From assembly GCF_009389715.1 (NCBI RefSeq), contig NC_052396.1, forward strand, positions 14,097,888-14,161,887: a stretch of DNA of 64,000 nt, written 5' to 3'. The position numbers were made by a program, and so were the translations under genes. The first letter of the stretch is position 1. Each line of letters begins with the position of its first letter. Of this stretch, positions 35,901-50,539 are shown piece by piece. The notes under the pieces were generated by a model, which worked only from the letters and a program-made list of their open reading frames with translations, was not told the DNA's origin and did not search any database. The stretch is from Phoenix dactylifera (taxonomy: Eukaryota > Streptophyta > Magnoliopsida > Arecales > Arecaceae).

Positions 35901-38900
35901 AAAGATAATTCATGTTTGTTCCTTAAATTGTTCCAACTTAAGCAAATAGGAATCAGCTGGCTCTACAAAGAAAAATATTTCATTCAAGACATGTCATCTG
36001 CATCAGCAATTTTGATTCAGAAGATAAATGGAAACAATGCTGCAACTGAAATTCCTTGCCAACGTTTACCCAAAGATTTAACTTTTCCATCTAACATCAA
36101 TTACATGTAAATGGTGAAATTAAAAGAAAATTCAGGCTGGGATTAAGTAGAGTATATAAAAAGTAAGTGCTGGTGTGCGAAGCTTTCAAAAGTGAGACCC
36201 AGGATAAAATTTGTAAGTGAAAATTAAGTAGGTGAAGCCTGACCAAGTGAAATTAATATCAAAGGAGGCCTAAGGAAAGAGGCTTTTCTTTTTTAGCAAA
36301 GTAAAGACACAGGTCCAAATTTGAAGAAAAAGATCCCTGAACATAAGCTTTGACAAAAATTTCTACAGTGGGAAAAGCTGATCAACATAGAGACAGCAAG
36401 CTCTAGACTATAGGTCGTAGATATGATTATTATCTCATATTGATACTTTCTTTGGCTTTGATATTCTCAAGGACTAAGCCATGACTTAATGACATATAAT
36501 AAACTCACTGATCCATATATGACTTGTATGATACTCAAAAAATAAAACATTCATCAAAAGCACACCTATAAAGAAAATATTGCACCACAAAACAACTCAA
36601 GCATCTAAAGCAAATCAAAACAACAAAGATTAAAGATTTGGCCATCCTGGGAGATGGTCACTAGACCACAACGCTGGGCAGATAATTCACCCCAGCAAAC
36701 AAGAGTGAAGAGACCACCAAGCCTTCATTGCCCAAGAATCTGAGTGTTATTAGGTAATGTCATGCAGAAATCTGATGTCGGTGATGGCAAAAACCGGTAA
36801 CCTAACAGAAGTTCCTTAACCTTGGGTCACACGAAATGCTAGAAAACTCCTCCAGCTGAAAGCTCCCAAAGTACAACAGAATTCAAAGCATTGGAAGACA
36901 GACTAAGGTTTTGGGTGACAAACATTGCTTTCAGGTGAGGACTAAAAAGAAAACATAACTCCAAGTAGCTTATCAGTAGAGTGTATCAAAATGAGTACTG
37001 GAAGGTTTTATATGATAACACCTGATGTCTTCCTCAGCACGTGATTCAGCTAGTTTTTCCCTTCGTTTTGTAATATTTCAGTATATGAAATTTATTTGGA
37101 TAGAAATCCAAAACTATAATGAACAGGTGAGCCTAATATGATATCCCTAGCTATATCTCCTCTCTCAAAGTTTTCCTTTATTTCGTTTCCCAATAAAAGT
37201 TATATCCAACTTGTTTTCAACTTTCAAATGTTGCAGAAGATCGTAGAAATGAATTATGACTCTTTGAACTTCCCAAGCAATTTCTCATTGACCACTCTCG
37301 GAAGCCTTACATTATTAGTTATCAACTCCAAGGGAAACCACCACTATGGCAGCGGTGTCATAATGATCTCTAGGTGTTTTCTTCCCTTGCTCAATGCCCA
37401 AAGCCTAATGCTAAATAATTACACACACCATCCAGTTCTCACAAGCAGAAACAATAAATCCCCGCAAGAGGGATGTAAAGAAGGCATCAAACAATAAATG
37501 CGTCATACTTTCCAAGAAAAAGGGGCCAAAAAACAAAGCGATAGAAATAAATACATACAGCATCATTATCATGAGAGCCTTTCAGTAACTTTTTCTTTTC
37601 TCGCAGTAAGTTTATTTGAAGGTCTATACGTATTATAACTGCTATCATAGGATAGAAGAGAGAGGTAGGTTGTTTCTACTTCAGATGTTATCTCCTCTCT
37701 GAAAGAGAATATAAAGAGAGAGAAAGAGAGATTTGAACTCACTTCATCTCACATCCTTAACGACCATCACAAACAAAAACATCTATCGATCCATCCATCT
37801 ACATACAGCTGTGAACGTCCAGAAAAGGCAGTGACCGAATCCTAAAACGCATGGTCGGTTTCTGATACGAGGAGGATTACATGCAGTTATTCTACAAAGT
37901 ATTTATCATTTAGTATTTACTTTTTTACTCTTTTATAGTAACAGAAGGAAAACAATGATATCTATCTCGCCATTTACTGTGTCGCCAACAGACCATCACG
38001 AGAAAAACTCTTGCTGCAGAAAAGACAACGGAAGTTAAAGTGAAAAAGAAAAAGAAAAGCAAAATAGAAATAAATTAGGGTTTCGAAGAATAGAGAAGAT
38101 CTATGTGCATATGAACCAAGCCCTTCCAGTCTTTCAATTCTTTGATGAAAACAACAAACTAAAATAAAATTCTTCAAAAAACTCAGATAGAAAGATGCTA
38201 TTTCTATTATTTTTTAGTGAAATTTCCTTCGACAAGAAAAAGAAAGAAAGAAAGAAAAAGAGCTAGGGTTTCAAAGGAGGCAGAACAGAAGCTTTTTAAC
38301 AGCTCAAGCAATGCTTGGGGCAAGAAATAGAAATAGAACAAAAGAGAGCTTCGATCATCCAAAAGGTACTGAGAAAACATCCCACCTTTTTATCTTCCCT
38401 TCATATTATGGGCTTCTGTTCTCTTTTCTTCCCATCCTCATCTAACGCTAGATCTGCATCTGGAAACACCAGCAAAAGCATCAGAAGTATAACACTAAAG
38501 CATCTAATAGGATGGTTGTAAAAGCATGGAGGTAAGAAAGAAGAAAGTAAAGATAAAAGATCCATCCCAACTCCATAAGTTAATCATTCCAAGTGTGGAG
38601 AGACAAAGCAAAGGACTCACTAATAATTCCACCGCATCATGATGGTATATGATGGTATCCAAGAAGGAAAAAAGGGCCCCCTCTAAAGAAGTGAAAAAAC
38701 AAGATTCATAGATGCCAGAGAAAGAGAATCAAACTGCTAGTTTTGCACCTTACCTTTTATTTGCTTATCACTTTGCTTTTCCCTCTTCTTTTGGGCAATG
38801 AAATGGACAAGCACTATGGGAGAAATTCTATCATGTGGGTTTTACAAAGAGAAGCCAACAGAGATCGGTTGGCAGGATGCCCACCTCCATTTTTCTTCCT

Positions 38901-40265
38901 CTTTGCATATAAGATAAGAAGCAGAGAATTTGAAGGTGGACAGAATGCCAATGACCTCTGTAAGAGACCCTTTGATAAACCCACATGACAACCACAATAA
39001 AATTATGCATCCTCCTACTTCCGATCATGTGTGGAAGGGGTGGTATTTATAGAGAGAAAGAGGGAGAGAGGGCGAGAGAGAGAGTGAGTGAGAGAGAGAG
39101 AGAGAGATTTTAATATATTAAGTGAGAAAGGAAAGGAGCTATGAGGGGTGACGGTGGGGATGGGATTGTTATTCTTGTGCTGTGTGTATGGGGAGGGGCG
39201 AGGAGAAGAGCATTCAATGAAGAAGAAGAATTCAAGCAACACAAGAGAGAGAATAAATGAAAATGAAAAGAGCAAACCAGATCCATGTCGTTTGTTTATT
39301 ACGTTTCTGCGGGCTGGCAGGGCTCTCACATTTGTACGTGTCGTGTGCCAAAACTATCTCACATACGGGAACGGCCACTTTAATATGAGTGACAAAAACG
39401 GACATAGGTCTCTTTGTGTCTGGGCTTTGGAGACTTGAATGTGTTGGAATCTGGCCTAACCCTACCTGCTAATCAATGAAAGGATTGGATTTGGGCCATT
39501 TGGCAGGCAGCCACAAAAGAAGTGTTGTTTTAGCTGATGGAAATGGAGCTGAGATGAAGGAAAAAGTGTGTGTAGTCCTAGTCATCAGAGAATGACTTTG
39601 ATTTCACAGACAGATGGTATAAAAGGCAAAAAAGGACAATTACATTGCCTTACCCCAGTATCCCATGTATGCTTTGAAGAGCGTTTTATTCTGTACCGAA
39701 GAAGTGGAACCTTTTACTTAATATAAAAAAAAAAAAAAACTACCTTTTCATCATCTTAAAGAGTTTACTTTCAAAAAGTTAATATTAGGATTTATTAAGC
39801 AAACATTACTTCATACCTGTATGTCAAGTTATATTACTTGGATTCCATTCATATCTTGTTTGCTTCTTGGTTAAAAGATAAATTTCTTTATATCAAATAA
39901 TTATCAGCATGATAGGTGTTTTTTATTAAAAGATAATTTTTTTATCTTAAAATTAATACTTTTAATCAATAGAATTATGGCCTCAACTATTAGACCTATT
40001 ACAGTTTGATGGTAGATTGGCAAACAGCTTATATTCTTTTGATCCCTGCTTTGCAGGATGGATGCATGCTGCCTTAGATTTGATTATAAATCGAGCCTTG
40101 GATCTAACTTATATTCATTTTTAGTCGGACTTCAAGCTAGGCTTATTTAAAATGTAACTTTTTTGTGCCTAAGGCCGGCTCATGATCAGCTTTATACTGC
40201 CCTAAGCACTACAAATCATAAGCTGCCACATCAACAAGTATACACAAGGATTTGTTGGCCATTGG
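32969..40265. other. long intergenic stretch without a recognised gene
   Basis: AT-rich DNA with short open frames none of which shows a known family, conserved motif or convincing exon borders. Minor items: an A/T run near 34725, short (GA)n runs near 34813, 37713 and 39055-39105, and GAAA repeats near 38241. No terminal repeats or paired duplications were found. Confidence 0.4.
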
Positions 40266-40522
<257 letters not shown>

Positions 40523-40979
40523 GTTAAGTAGATCTATGTTCTAGTACTCTTTGCTATCATACTCGAGGGGAAAAAATACAAGAAAGAAAGAATAAAGAAA
40601 AAGGAAAGAATGACATTAAAGCCTGGAAAAGTAACAGGGCCAGCAGCTGAATTCCTCCTTTTTGTCCTATGATGCATCATAATGATGATGCTCTCGCCCC
40701 CACTCCACCATAGCTTATTAATAAAATCCTCAGTTTCCCACAAGACTCTCGCCAGTTTCTTTGCAGGTTTCAATTTCCCTTCGGTCCGCCCACTCCCATG
40801 CATTAAATTGCTTCAATCTACCTCACCAACCCCACCAGTTCTCCACAATGTCCCGGCACCACCTCAAGGAACTAGAAGAGTGGTTTTGGAATCATTTTTG
40901 TTTCCCCTTTTTCGGTCAAAGCCACATCTTGCCACTTTTGTCTTTTAAACCACATAGAAAAATATTTTATATTGTATAA

Positions 40980-41597
40980 TGATACGTCTCCAACCCAGTT
41001 ACAGCTCATCAGAAAGACCAGCCAATCAAAACATGCTACGGCTCCAACACATGACAGATCACGAACGGTCATCGAACGGGCCCAGTGCCATACAACCGAG
41101 CTTACCTATTGAAAACTCTCTACAGTTGGTCGCATCCTTATGGGAGACCCAGGAATCATCGAGATCCCACCAATATAATAGGTGGGATGCCATCCGCATG
41201 CGAAGCATTCATGCCCGATATTCGGGACGTCTTAAATCGGTCGTTTCTAGTCGACCCACATGCCTATATCCTCAGGTGGCAAGTAAACTCCTCCACCCAA
41301 TATACACCAAAAAAGAGAGAACACTTACAACATGAGAGACTACCTCCTTTTGTTATCTAAGAACTATACTGACTCAGGCATCGGAAGATCCCCCACCGGA
41401 TACATTTCAACTAGAGAATTTTTTTGCTCTGTGTTGTTTCAAGTCAGGATGTTGACATCCAACAAGGATCTCAGCCGCAACAACCGAGCACCACTTGTCT
41501 TCCCCAATCCCGACCAAAGCAGCCGACAACCGAGCTCTCCTGCATCATCACATATGTCATCGTGGTGCCTAAGACCAGTCAGTTGTCAACGGCAACA
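40980..41597 (+). repeat. 5' LTR of the short gypsy element
   Basis: Begins TGATACGTCTCC and ends GTCAACGGCAACA; 618 bp. Confidence 0.85.
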
Positions 41598-42738
41598 GAT
41601 TGGTGTTAAAAGAAGAGCCAGACCATCCTAGGAGGTTTCATCTCTCCATCACTATGAAATCTCGAAGGGCTCAGCCAACACCTACTACTTCCCAGTCGAA
41701 CACATTGGAGGAGTCCAGTGATTCTTTGGAAAGTCCGTGGAGGGCTCCATCCCTACCAAAGCCACAGACAGCTGCAGTAGTGACCTCCGAACAATTTCAA
41801 GCACTCCTTCAAAAAGTTCAAGCGTTGACTGCTGCGATCTAATACATGCAGCAACCAGCTGCCCCCCAACAGCCACAACAGGAAAAGGCTCCCAAGCAGG
41901 ACTATCGAGAGGGTCTAGATGTTACAGGTCGATGTTCCCTACCTCAAAGTGTGGGGCAGGTACCTCCGACCAGCCTTCTCGTCACCAACTTCTGACAAGG
42001 CTCCATGCAGCTTCTATGGCCAGCCACAGAAATCTGGTCAAGAGAACCTTAACCCACTACCTCATCATCAGAGGACTGACCTCTAGGGGATGGGTCCATG
42101 AATATCTTCTAAGCAAAAAAGAAGAAGAAGACGACAAGGGAAAGAAAAGCAAAATAACTTACTATAAGATAAAAGCAAGAATCTAGTTAGGATAAGGAAG
42201 GAGAACCTTACGATAGGATCACACAGGTTACACCTTGTAACTTCACTAGAAGATAAAAGCAAGAATCTAGTTAGGATAAGGAAGGAGAACATTACAATAG
42301 GATCGCACAGGTTACACCTTGCGACTTCACGCCTTCTTTCTCTCCAGGTTTTGAAGAGTAAAAGAACGAGGTAAATGGGTTATGGCAGCAACCTTCTCTA
42401 TTTATCAAGGGTTTGAGTAACCTCTTCCGAGGTAATGCTTCACCTAGCCTCGGATGCATATCTCTTGAGCATTCACCCAAAGATAGCCCATTCGGATCAC
42501 CGCCAAGACTTGGATGCCAATTAAACTCAGAGATGCCTTGCCCATGATTACAACACTCCAAAAAGGACAGCAAGGCCACATTCTTCATAAATACGGAATT
42601 TGAAAAATCTCTACTTTTCCAAAAAAAAAAGGCACCATATGTCCAGCTTGGCGATCTTCATTAAAGCGGCCATTCTAAGAGACTACTTCTGCAACCCGAC
42701 CAGGATAACTCGGCTTGGTTGTGGAAGCGGGGGGCAAG

Positions 42739-43376
42739 TGACACGCCTCTAAACTGGTTACATCTCACTAGAAGGATCAGCCAATCAAAACATGTCACGG
42801 CTCCAACATACGGTGGTTCAGAAGCAGCTAGTCACCGGGCGGGCTCAACACCATACCTCGAGTTTACTTATCAAGAGCTCTCTATAGTTGGCCGCATCTT
42901 TAATGGGGGACCTAGTGATCATCAAGATTCTATCGATCTAACATGACAGGTGGGATGTACACGTGCGAAGCATTCAGATCCGATACCCAGGCCATACTCA
43001 AACCAGTCCTTTCTGGTCGACCCACGTGCCCACATTCTTTGATGGCAGGTAAACTCCTAACCTAATATTCGCCAAAAAGGGAAGATAAGCAAAAGAGAGA
43101 ACACTTGCAACCTCAGAGACTACCTTCTTCTGTTTTTTAAGAACTACACAGACTTAGACATCAAAGAGTCCTCCACTAGATACTTCCGGCCAGAGGACTT
43201 CCTTGCTTTGTGCTATTTTAGGTCGAGGTGCTGCCATCCGACGAGGATCTCAACCGCAATGACCGAGCACTTCTCGTCTTTCCCAATTTTGACCAAAACA
43301 GCTAACCACCGAGCTCTCTAGCATTGTCAAATCTATTGCTTTGGTGCTCGAGACTAGTCAATTTTTAGCGGCAATA
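42739..43376 (+). repeat. 3' LTR of the short gypsy element
   Basis: Begins TGACACGCCTCT and ends TTAGCGGCAATA; 638 bp; aligned to the 5' LTR over its whole length with many substitutions. Confidence 0.85.
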
Positions 43377-43381
43377 TATAA

Positions 43382-46300
43382 TATTTTAACTACAATCCAT
43401 TTGTATGGGCATCTCTTCATATGACGTAGTGGTCTAATCTGATCGAAGCGAAGGAAGAATTCACTCAATCTGCTCAATTTGAATCTCTCCAAAGATAATT
43501 AGGAAAAGATAGAAAAATTACAAAAGTACGTCGGCTTTCTCTCTTAGTTCGAGTAGCACTAGAGTTCCAAAAATGATTTACTAGTAGAAATAATCACGAA
43601 AAACACTAAAATTTTACAGAAGATAAATCTCGGCTTCTATATTAACTTTGCCTTCTGTTACTCTACCTAATTCTTCACGGATTGAGAGATACAAACGGTA
43701 AAATTCTTTTCCGAAAATGAAACTTTTGATTTGATGGGCCTATTTCAGGACTAAATGATGGAATTTCAGTCTATTTCAATCTCTTAAGAGATCGGCGCTA
43801 AGTCGTAGATCTCAAAAAATTATCTGATGTTTAAAAAAAAATCTCAATGGGACGTTGTATGACCGAGTTATAGCCTCTAGAAGTTTGGCACACGATTTGG
43901 CTTTCAATGGATCTTGCCTCTAGACTATATCCAACCCTGCTTATAATGGCAAAAGTAGTTTATATCAAGTTTGATAATTTCTTTAGATCAATTTTTTTTG
44001 GAATCCAATAAACATGGAGATGCAATTTTAGTTCAATCAAATACCAAAAAATATTCAGCATATAGTTCTAAATGTTGTCTTCGACATGACCCATCCTCTG
44101 TAGCTCCTCATATCACGCGTCAAAAAGGAAGGAATTTTACGGCGGTCAACAACTTTTAATGAAAGTTTCTGGGTATGGCTAGCCGTAATATGACCTTTGA
44201 ACAAGCTATCACCTTTCAAATGGAGGCCGAAGCAGGCGGCAAAGAGTGACCGCAAATGGGCTCTTCTTTTTGGCGCACATATGAGAAAATTAATTAGAGT
44301 TGGAACTTTGCAAAGTGGAGGAAATGATGCCAGATTGGTGGCAGCCAAAGTAGAAACTGTTTTGGTCCAGATTTTATGGGACTGATCAATTTAAAGTTCA
44401 TAAATTTGTCCATTTTTTTTATTTTAGACAAGTTTAATTAGGTCAAAGTGTCTGGATGTAGGCTCTTATTGTCAGTACACACATGAAAATTAAGACCATA
44501 CACAATAGAGGAATTGAGCTAGATTGGAAGAGACCCAAATAGGACTTGTTGCAGCCCGAGTACTATGAGACCAGTCAATTTGACATTAATAGGTTCAATC
44601 ATCTTTTCATTTTAGGCAAATCTTTTACATAGTTCAAATTAATTAATCAAAATGGGGAAAATGACATGTAGGCACTTCGTTTTGGTAAACATATGTGAGT
44701 TGGAACTATTCAAAGTGGAGGAACATAACTCAAGCCAAATTGGAGGTAACTAAAATAGGAATTGCATGCGGCAGCCCAAGTTCAATAATGTTTGAGTTAG
44801 ATGGACTAGGATTCAGATTGGATGGGCTAAGGTTTGGATTGGGTGGACTAGGATTCTAATTGGATAGACAAAAGTTCATGTCGTATTAGGGTTTATTGCC
44901 ACTATATAAGCAAGTTATTTCCTTTGCAGTGGGGGTATGTCTACAAGGGTGAACTTTCTAAATCTCTTCTCAAGTTGTAGCTAGTTTTGAAAGTTAGGTG
45001 CTGGATCTATATTACGGCTATTACAGTTTGAGGTTGTAGCTAGATGGTTGCTGAATAGGCTGGAGAATATTACTATTGAACTCCCTATTTTGCCAATTAT
45101 CCTAAATATAGTGTTAATCGACACAAGATTGGCTTTCACTCCTTTCCTTGGTCAATTTATCTGGATGGAAAAGATATTATTCGAATGGGTATCTTGTTGC
45201 TCTAGAGAAGAGAGCTGGTCATAACTCTAACATTAATAAGGAAAAAAAAATCAGAAATGTTCTGGAAAGAAATCGTTGCAACAATGCTTGGATTAGTTGA
45301 CCTAATGATCATATCAATAGCATTGTCATTAGGGAGCGAATGCTTTGATCACGTGGTAAGGGCCAGAAAGCGATTGACATATTCTGAGAAAGTTTAATTC
45401 GATCTCTAGGTCAGCTATCCAAGTTTTCATGATGAGGTAAGTGGTCAAGGTTATTGTGGTATTGCTTAATGTATAAATCAACAAGGTCTTACAAAATGCA
45501 AACCTTAGAATGATCTAGTGAGATCAACCAGTTGAAGGCTGGTTTGGCTAGGCTTTTTTGAAATAAGCATATCATTAAATGATGAAAATGTATAACCTAA
45601 ACCATATCCTTATTCTCATAATTAGGGACATTAAATTTTAGGAGAAATACAGGATCAGAAAAGAGGCATAGATTGCTAAGGCTTACCAAGACAAACTCAT
45701 CTTTCCACTTTAATGTCTCCTTTAGAAGTTTGATGTCATTATACAACTAGGAATACTTATCAAAGGGTTGTATAGGTATGGATGTGATGAAAGGGGAAGG
45801 AGATGATTGGATAGGTTGACATGGGAGCATGAATTGGGGTGTGCTTACATTGATACCGATGGCATGGTCAAGTTGAGGATTATGACTTGTGGTGAGCTAG
45901 AGATGTAATGTGGTCCAGGATTTTGATATGGTGAAGGGTAACCAAGATCCTTTTATCATTCTTCAACCTCTATCAAAGATGATAGGATCATCACAAATAC
46001 GTGAGGTGGAATGGTAGGACTAGGGTTTGGATTTGGTTCGAAGCTATGTTTGGTATAACAATTGTTGGTTTGGGGTTAGGGCTTGCAAATTGGCTGGGTA
46101 TGGAAACTAGTTGGCTTAGTTAGGGTGTTAGCTATGTTGGTAGATATGTGTGTGTGTGTGTGTGTGTGTTGTGGCTAGGTTGGTGGTCGTGCCATCTAGG
46201 TATCTTTAGGTTTGATATTGATTTGGGGGGAGAATTGCTAGTGGTGGTACAAGCTCAAATGCTAATTAGTTGTAGGCTAGCAAGGACAAGGATTTGAAAT

Positions 46301-49300
46301 CTTAATACATATTTATCAAATACAAAGTTGATAAGTTTTTAATATAATTAAAATATAATCATTTATGAAATGCTCTTTTTCTTTCAATGATCTACTTTTG
46401 ATTGAGGGAGGAAATAGCTATTTAAGCATTTGCTCCCATAAGTCACATAGGTGCATATACTACTATCTTTATCCAAGCTTTCTCTGCCGCATCTTTTTAA
46501 TATCCAATATTAAGTTCTCAAAACTTATGATGGCAAAATTTTACAAATAGTAAAGCTTTTAGATAAATTTGGAAAAATAATATAATTAATTTTATATTTA
46601 TAATTTTAATAATGTTTATAAATATTTTTTAATTAGCTATTAGATAACAATTCTTTTAACTTTATTATTTGCTTATTCACTTAGGAGGTTGCACATTTGT
46701 ATCGCAACATTTGGAGATGTTTTGAAAGTCAATTATATATTTTTTAAAAAAAATAACTTCAAAATTTAAAGTTAATTGTTTCATAACTTTACTTATATAA
46801 ATTGTGAACATCATTCATACACTTTTTCTTAGTGAAAATATTAACATATATAAATATTTCCAAAGTAAGTTGCATATATTTTTAGTGTTTGCACTAGAAG
46901 TAAAGCGAGTAAATCAGTGTGGTAGAGTCAAGCATATTTTTATCTGGGCTAATAAAAACAACGGCTTATGTATTAGGAAAAAGAAATCTCTCTCTCTTTT
47001 TCTTTTTTTTTTTTGCGCTGAAGCACCTATCATTCTATCAAAACCTTTAATTATTTTTGAAAGAAAAAATTATGTCATCCTACTACATTGCCCACTCAAT
47101 TACCTATTTCATCTGCAACCAATCTGGCATCTCATGAGAGGCCGGGTTTGGTGCATGGTACCAACTCCTAAAAAATTATATTCTATATTAGATGCACCAC
47201 ATCAACAATGCACCACACCAATTAGATTTTTTTGCTTTTATGGGCCTCATTCGTCGTTCGGTTTATCATACAACTCGTCTTGGATTGTCATCTCTCTCAT
47301 CTTATTTCGGATTATTTTTATGGTGCACCGCTGATATGGTACATCCAGTGTATGTATGGCATAATTTCTCCCAACTCCAATAAATCGACCCTTTTTTTTT
47401 TGCCACGTTGGATGGTAACGTGGCAGGATGACATGATTCAGATTTTAAATTTGGGCTGGATTTAAACATTTCTTTAGTGATTTTAAATGGTGCTCGTGAT
47501 GTAACCAAAAAATAAAAAAAGAAAGAGGGCAATGGTGCTGGTCTGGGGTGAGGATTTCTGCTGCCTCGGGGATGCGGACGAAAAAGATAACAAATCTCAT
47601 GATGATTAGCTCTCGGCAATCATTCATGCCTCTGACCTTCTCTACGCTGAAAAATTATTAAAAAGCTGTGTCTCCTTTGTACCATTTTACGGTGGCTGTG
47701 GAGGGCATGTGGTGGTCTGAGTGATCCAGTCAAACCATACCTTTAGATTAGAGAGGAATAATACTAATGCTGTCTTTGAAATTAATAAGTATAATAAAAT
47801 ATTATAAATATAATTAAAATATATTTGTAACTATTGTAAATAAATATAATTGTTATCTAAAATAATAACTAAAATAAATATTATCCTGAAGCAGCCGATG
47901 AACATCAATTATTTTTTTTCCAAATCACTGCTTGCTTAACTAATATTATTTTTATATGGTACAAACTATTTTGAAAGAAAAATTGATAAAATTCTGGAAT
48001 TTCGAGAAATGCTAAACTATTTAGAAAATACTAATATACAAATAAAGGTTGCTACATGTATTACATTATAATGATCATTAGTATTTATTATTATGTAAAC
48101 ATCGTAACAAGTATTGAGGTACTAGAAAAGTCCAAATTATTAAATGCTATATATAACGAGAAATTATTGGTTGGATTGAATTTATCAGTTCAGCAGTCGA
48201 TCAGTCCAACCATAAACCAACGGATCAAAATGAAGTAGAAGAAAATAAAGAGCAAGGTAGGTATATTTGAGCATATTGATGCATGGTTGGATTGATCCAC
48301 CAGCTTATATATCAGTGGATATGGAACATAGTCCGAGCCGGCTCGATCACCGGGATATATTTGTCGAGATATTGCTCATAAAGAAAGGTGTAGGTGAAAC
48401 ATTAACACGCAGAGGAATGATCATGCCAAAAAGAACATGAAGGAAATCTTGGGGGTTGGGAGACGAAGACGCGACGGTGGGCACATGAGGAACCATGATG
48501 AGCTTGTATTTGCTTTTACCATAGCATGTTTTTTCGTTACCAAGGACAGGAATAGCAGTTTCAATGGCCATGAATTAAATGATGAGGGCCAAATGACCAC
48601 CACAATTCCGTGCATGCTAATCGCACTGGGATTGGCTCTAACTTTGAGGGAACTTTAGATTAGAGGTCTTCATGTCATCCATCAAAATAGGCTTGAGCCT
48701 TGTTCCTATTTAGTATAACCTATGGTTGCAATAAATTTACCTGGTTCATCAATAAATAGGATATACAGCTGAATGAGATATAACTTAAGAACTGTTTGGT
48801 TGCCCATAATTAGGCTTCCACACTCGGTGCAGCCCAAGGGAGCCCACTTCGAGTGTTTGGTTGGTCTGAAGTGGAGTTGACTTGAGTTCCTGCAATAGTC
48901 TAAAATAGCTTTGGACCAAAAGGAGTCGAAGCCTATTCGGCGAATTAGGCTCCTACTTAGACCACTAACACCAAATAGGATAGTCTTGAGGCTAGCTAAA
49001 ACCCTAACTGGGTAATCTTGGCTGGACTAGATTTCATGCCTATAATGTTGGATCGGACTAGATTGTCAAGCTTGTGATTTTGGTGGGGAAGTATTTGGGC
49101 TAGTTCTATCGAGCCTGTAGCCTTTTGGAAATTGAATAGGGGTATTATTGTTAAATCAGATTCAATATCAATAGAATTTCTCCTCCAATTTTTTCTACAT
49201 CTACTATTATATCTCCTTCAATTCCCATTCCACCTAAAATTTTAGGTTTTATTGATAGTTGGAATAAATTCGTTAATTGGGCTAGCCGATATGTTTTAAA

Positions 49301-50539
49301 AGGTCCTGTATATTTTTTCCCTGGTCTTTCTGTGTAGGAGGGCTGAAACCTAGAAATATTTATTATTTTTAATAAAACTTTCTTGTATATTTTTTTCTTT
49401 TGAGATTAGGAGGGGCTAATCCCTCATTCCTTTTTTTTTTTTTTTAACTCAATACCCATCCCATCTCTGGGTGGTTGATTCCAACCAGAAACTTACCCTC
49501 GCCTCATTACACAATTGGCATGGGACTACCGTCCTAAGCAAATGTTTGATGGTTTCTTGTATAAATATTTTAACGGTACTTTTAGTCGAACTATTACTTT
49601 TTACTTTTAAAATTTCTTTCTATATATCTAAAAGAGAACTTAATTTTTACTATTCGATGTAAATTTTCTTATCTAATTTAGCTTATTGCCGATAGTTTTA
49701 TTTGTCTCAATTATAGTTTTGCTGCTCCTCAAGATTAAATTTATTTGATCAAAGGCTGTAGAAAGACTTGTTACATCAATATGCACACCACAACAGGCAA
49801 ATAATAGAAATAATATAATATAAAAAGTTAGCTTTTTCAATAGTGATTGCATGTGAAATTGCCAAGTGTATGCCGCTACAAGGCTGTCATAAATTCAACC
49901 AAAAGGCTTTATGAAAAAAACAACCAGTTAGTCTTTTCTCAGAAAATACCGCGTCTCACTGATTTAGTAAAATCCTTTTTACCTTCTTTAGTTTCTTCTC
50001 TTCATCTTTTGTGCTGCTTAGATTGAAAAGTCATTTATTTAGAATAATGAACTAATATTCTTAATATTCATGAAAGAGAATGTTTTAAGAAAGTGAAATA
50101 TAAAAAACCTGCCATCTATTTAACATAGAAAAGTTATAAAAGTTTTAGAACTATAAAAATAAATTTATATGTGAATTCTGAAATGAAATACCATAGAGAA
50201 TTTATTCTTTGCATGTACTGTATCAATGCTAAAAAGTTAAAAATATAAGAGAACCTTTTGATAATGAACTAGAATGTGTTATATGAACAAAATGGAAGCG
50301 GAAATTCTGAATTTTCATACCTCAAATACTTGCATGTGTATCTCAGTTGGATGAGACCTTAAAACGAGATTTAATATATCACTATCTAAGTCGAGTCTCT
50401 AGATAAATCATATTATGGTCTAAGAAAGGAAATTTCAACTCCTTGGAAACTCCTTTAGGGCCCGTTTGGAAGCACTTACTCATGAGTCATGAATAGCAAA
50501 GAAGTAATCCATGACTGCAATTTGCGGAAACTTTGGCAT
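43382..50539. other. long intergenic stretch, old repeats, no gene recognised
   Basis: At 44290-44420, 44510-44650 and 44695-44800 three imperfect copies share phrases such as GTTGGAACT...CAAAGTGGAGGAA and GACCAGTCAATTTGA. Together with TATATAAGCAAG near 44916 this looks like an old LTR. A (GT)n run lies at about 46147-46170. At 48790 and 50459 the phrases GTTTGGTTG and GGGCCCGTTTGG resemble ends of small hAT-like elements, without partners. The remainder is AT-rich with no exon-like structure. Confidence 0.4.

Larger units (their letters stand above)
40980..43376 (+). mobile_element. short non-autonomous Ty3/gypsy element with both LTRs
   Basis: The LTRs are 40980-41597 and 42739-43376. A purine tract GCGGGGGGCAAG directly precedes the 3' LTR. 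The flanks carry a perfect 5-bp duplication TATAA (40975-40979 and 43377-43381). The internal region is only 1.14 kb and has a gag-like beginning (from about 41650) but no pol, so it depended on another element. An 85-bp stretch is tandemly doubled at 42169-42335. In a 48-base sample at the start of the LTRs I count 11 differences, so the insertion is old. The solo LTR at 27381 belongs to the same family. Confidence 0.9.

Noticed and set aside
37138-37497. 119-codon plus-strand frame in the 33-40 kb stretch
   Set aside because: No recognisable motif, no neighbouring exons and AT-rich chance-like composition.
46804-47334. 176-codon plus-strand open frame
   Set aside because: Low-complexity Phe/Leu/Ser-rich composition, T-runs inside, and no family motif or exon structure.
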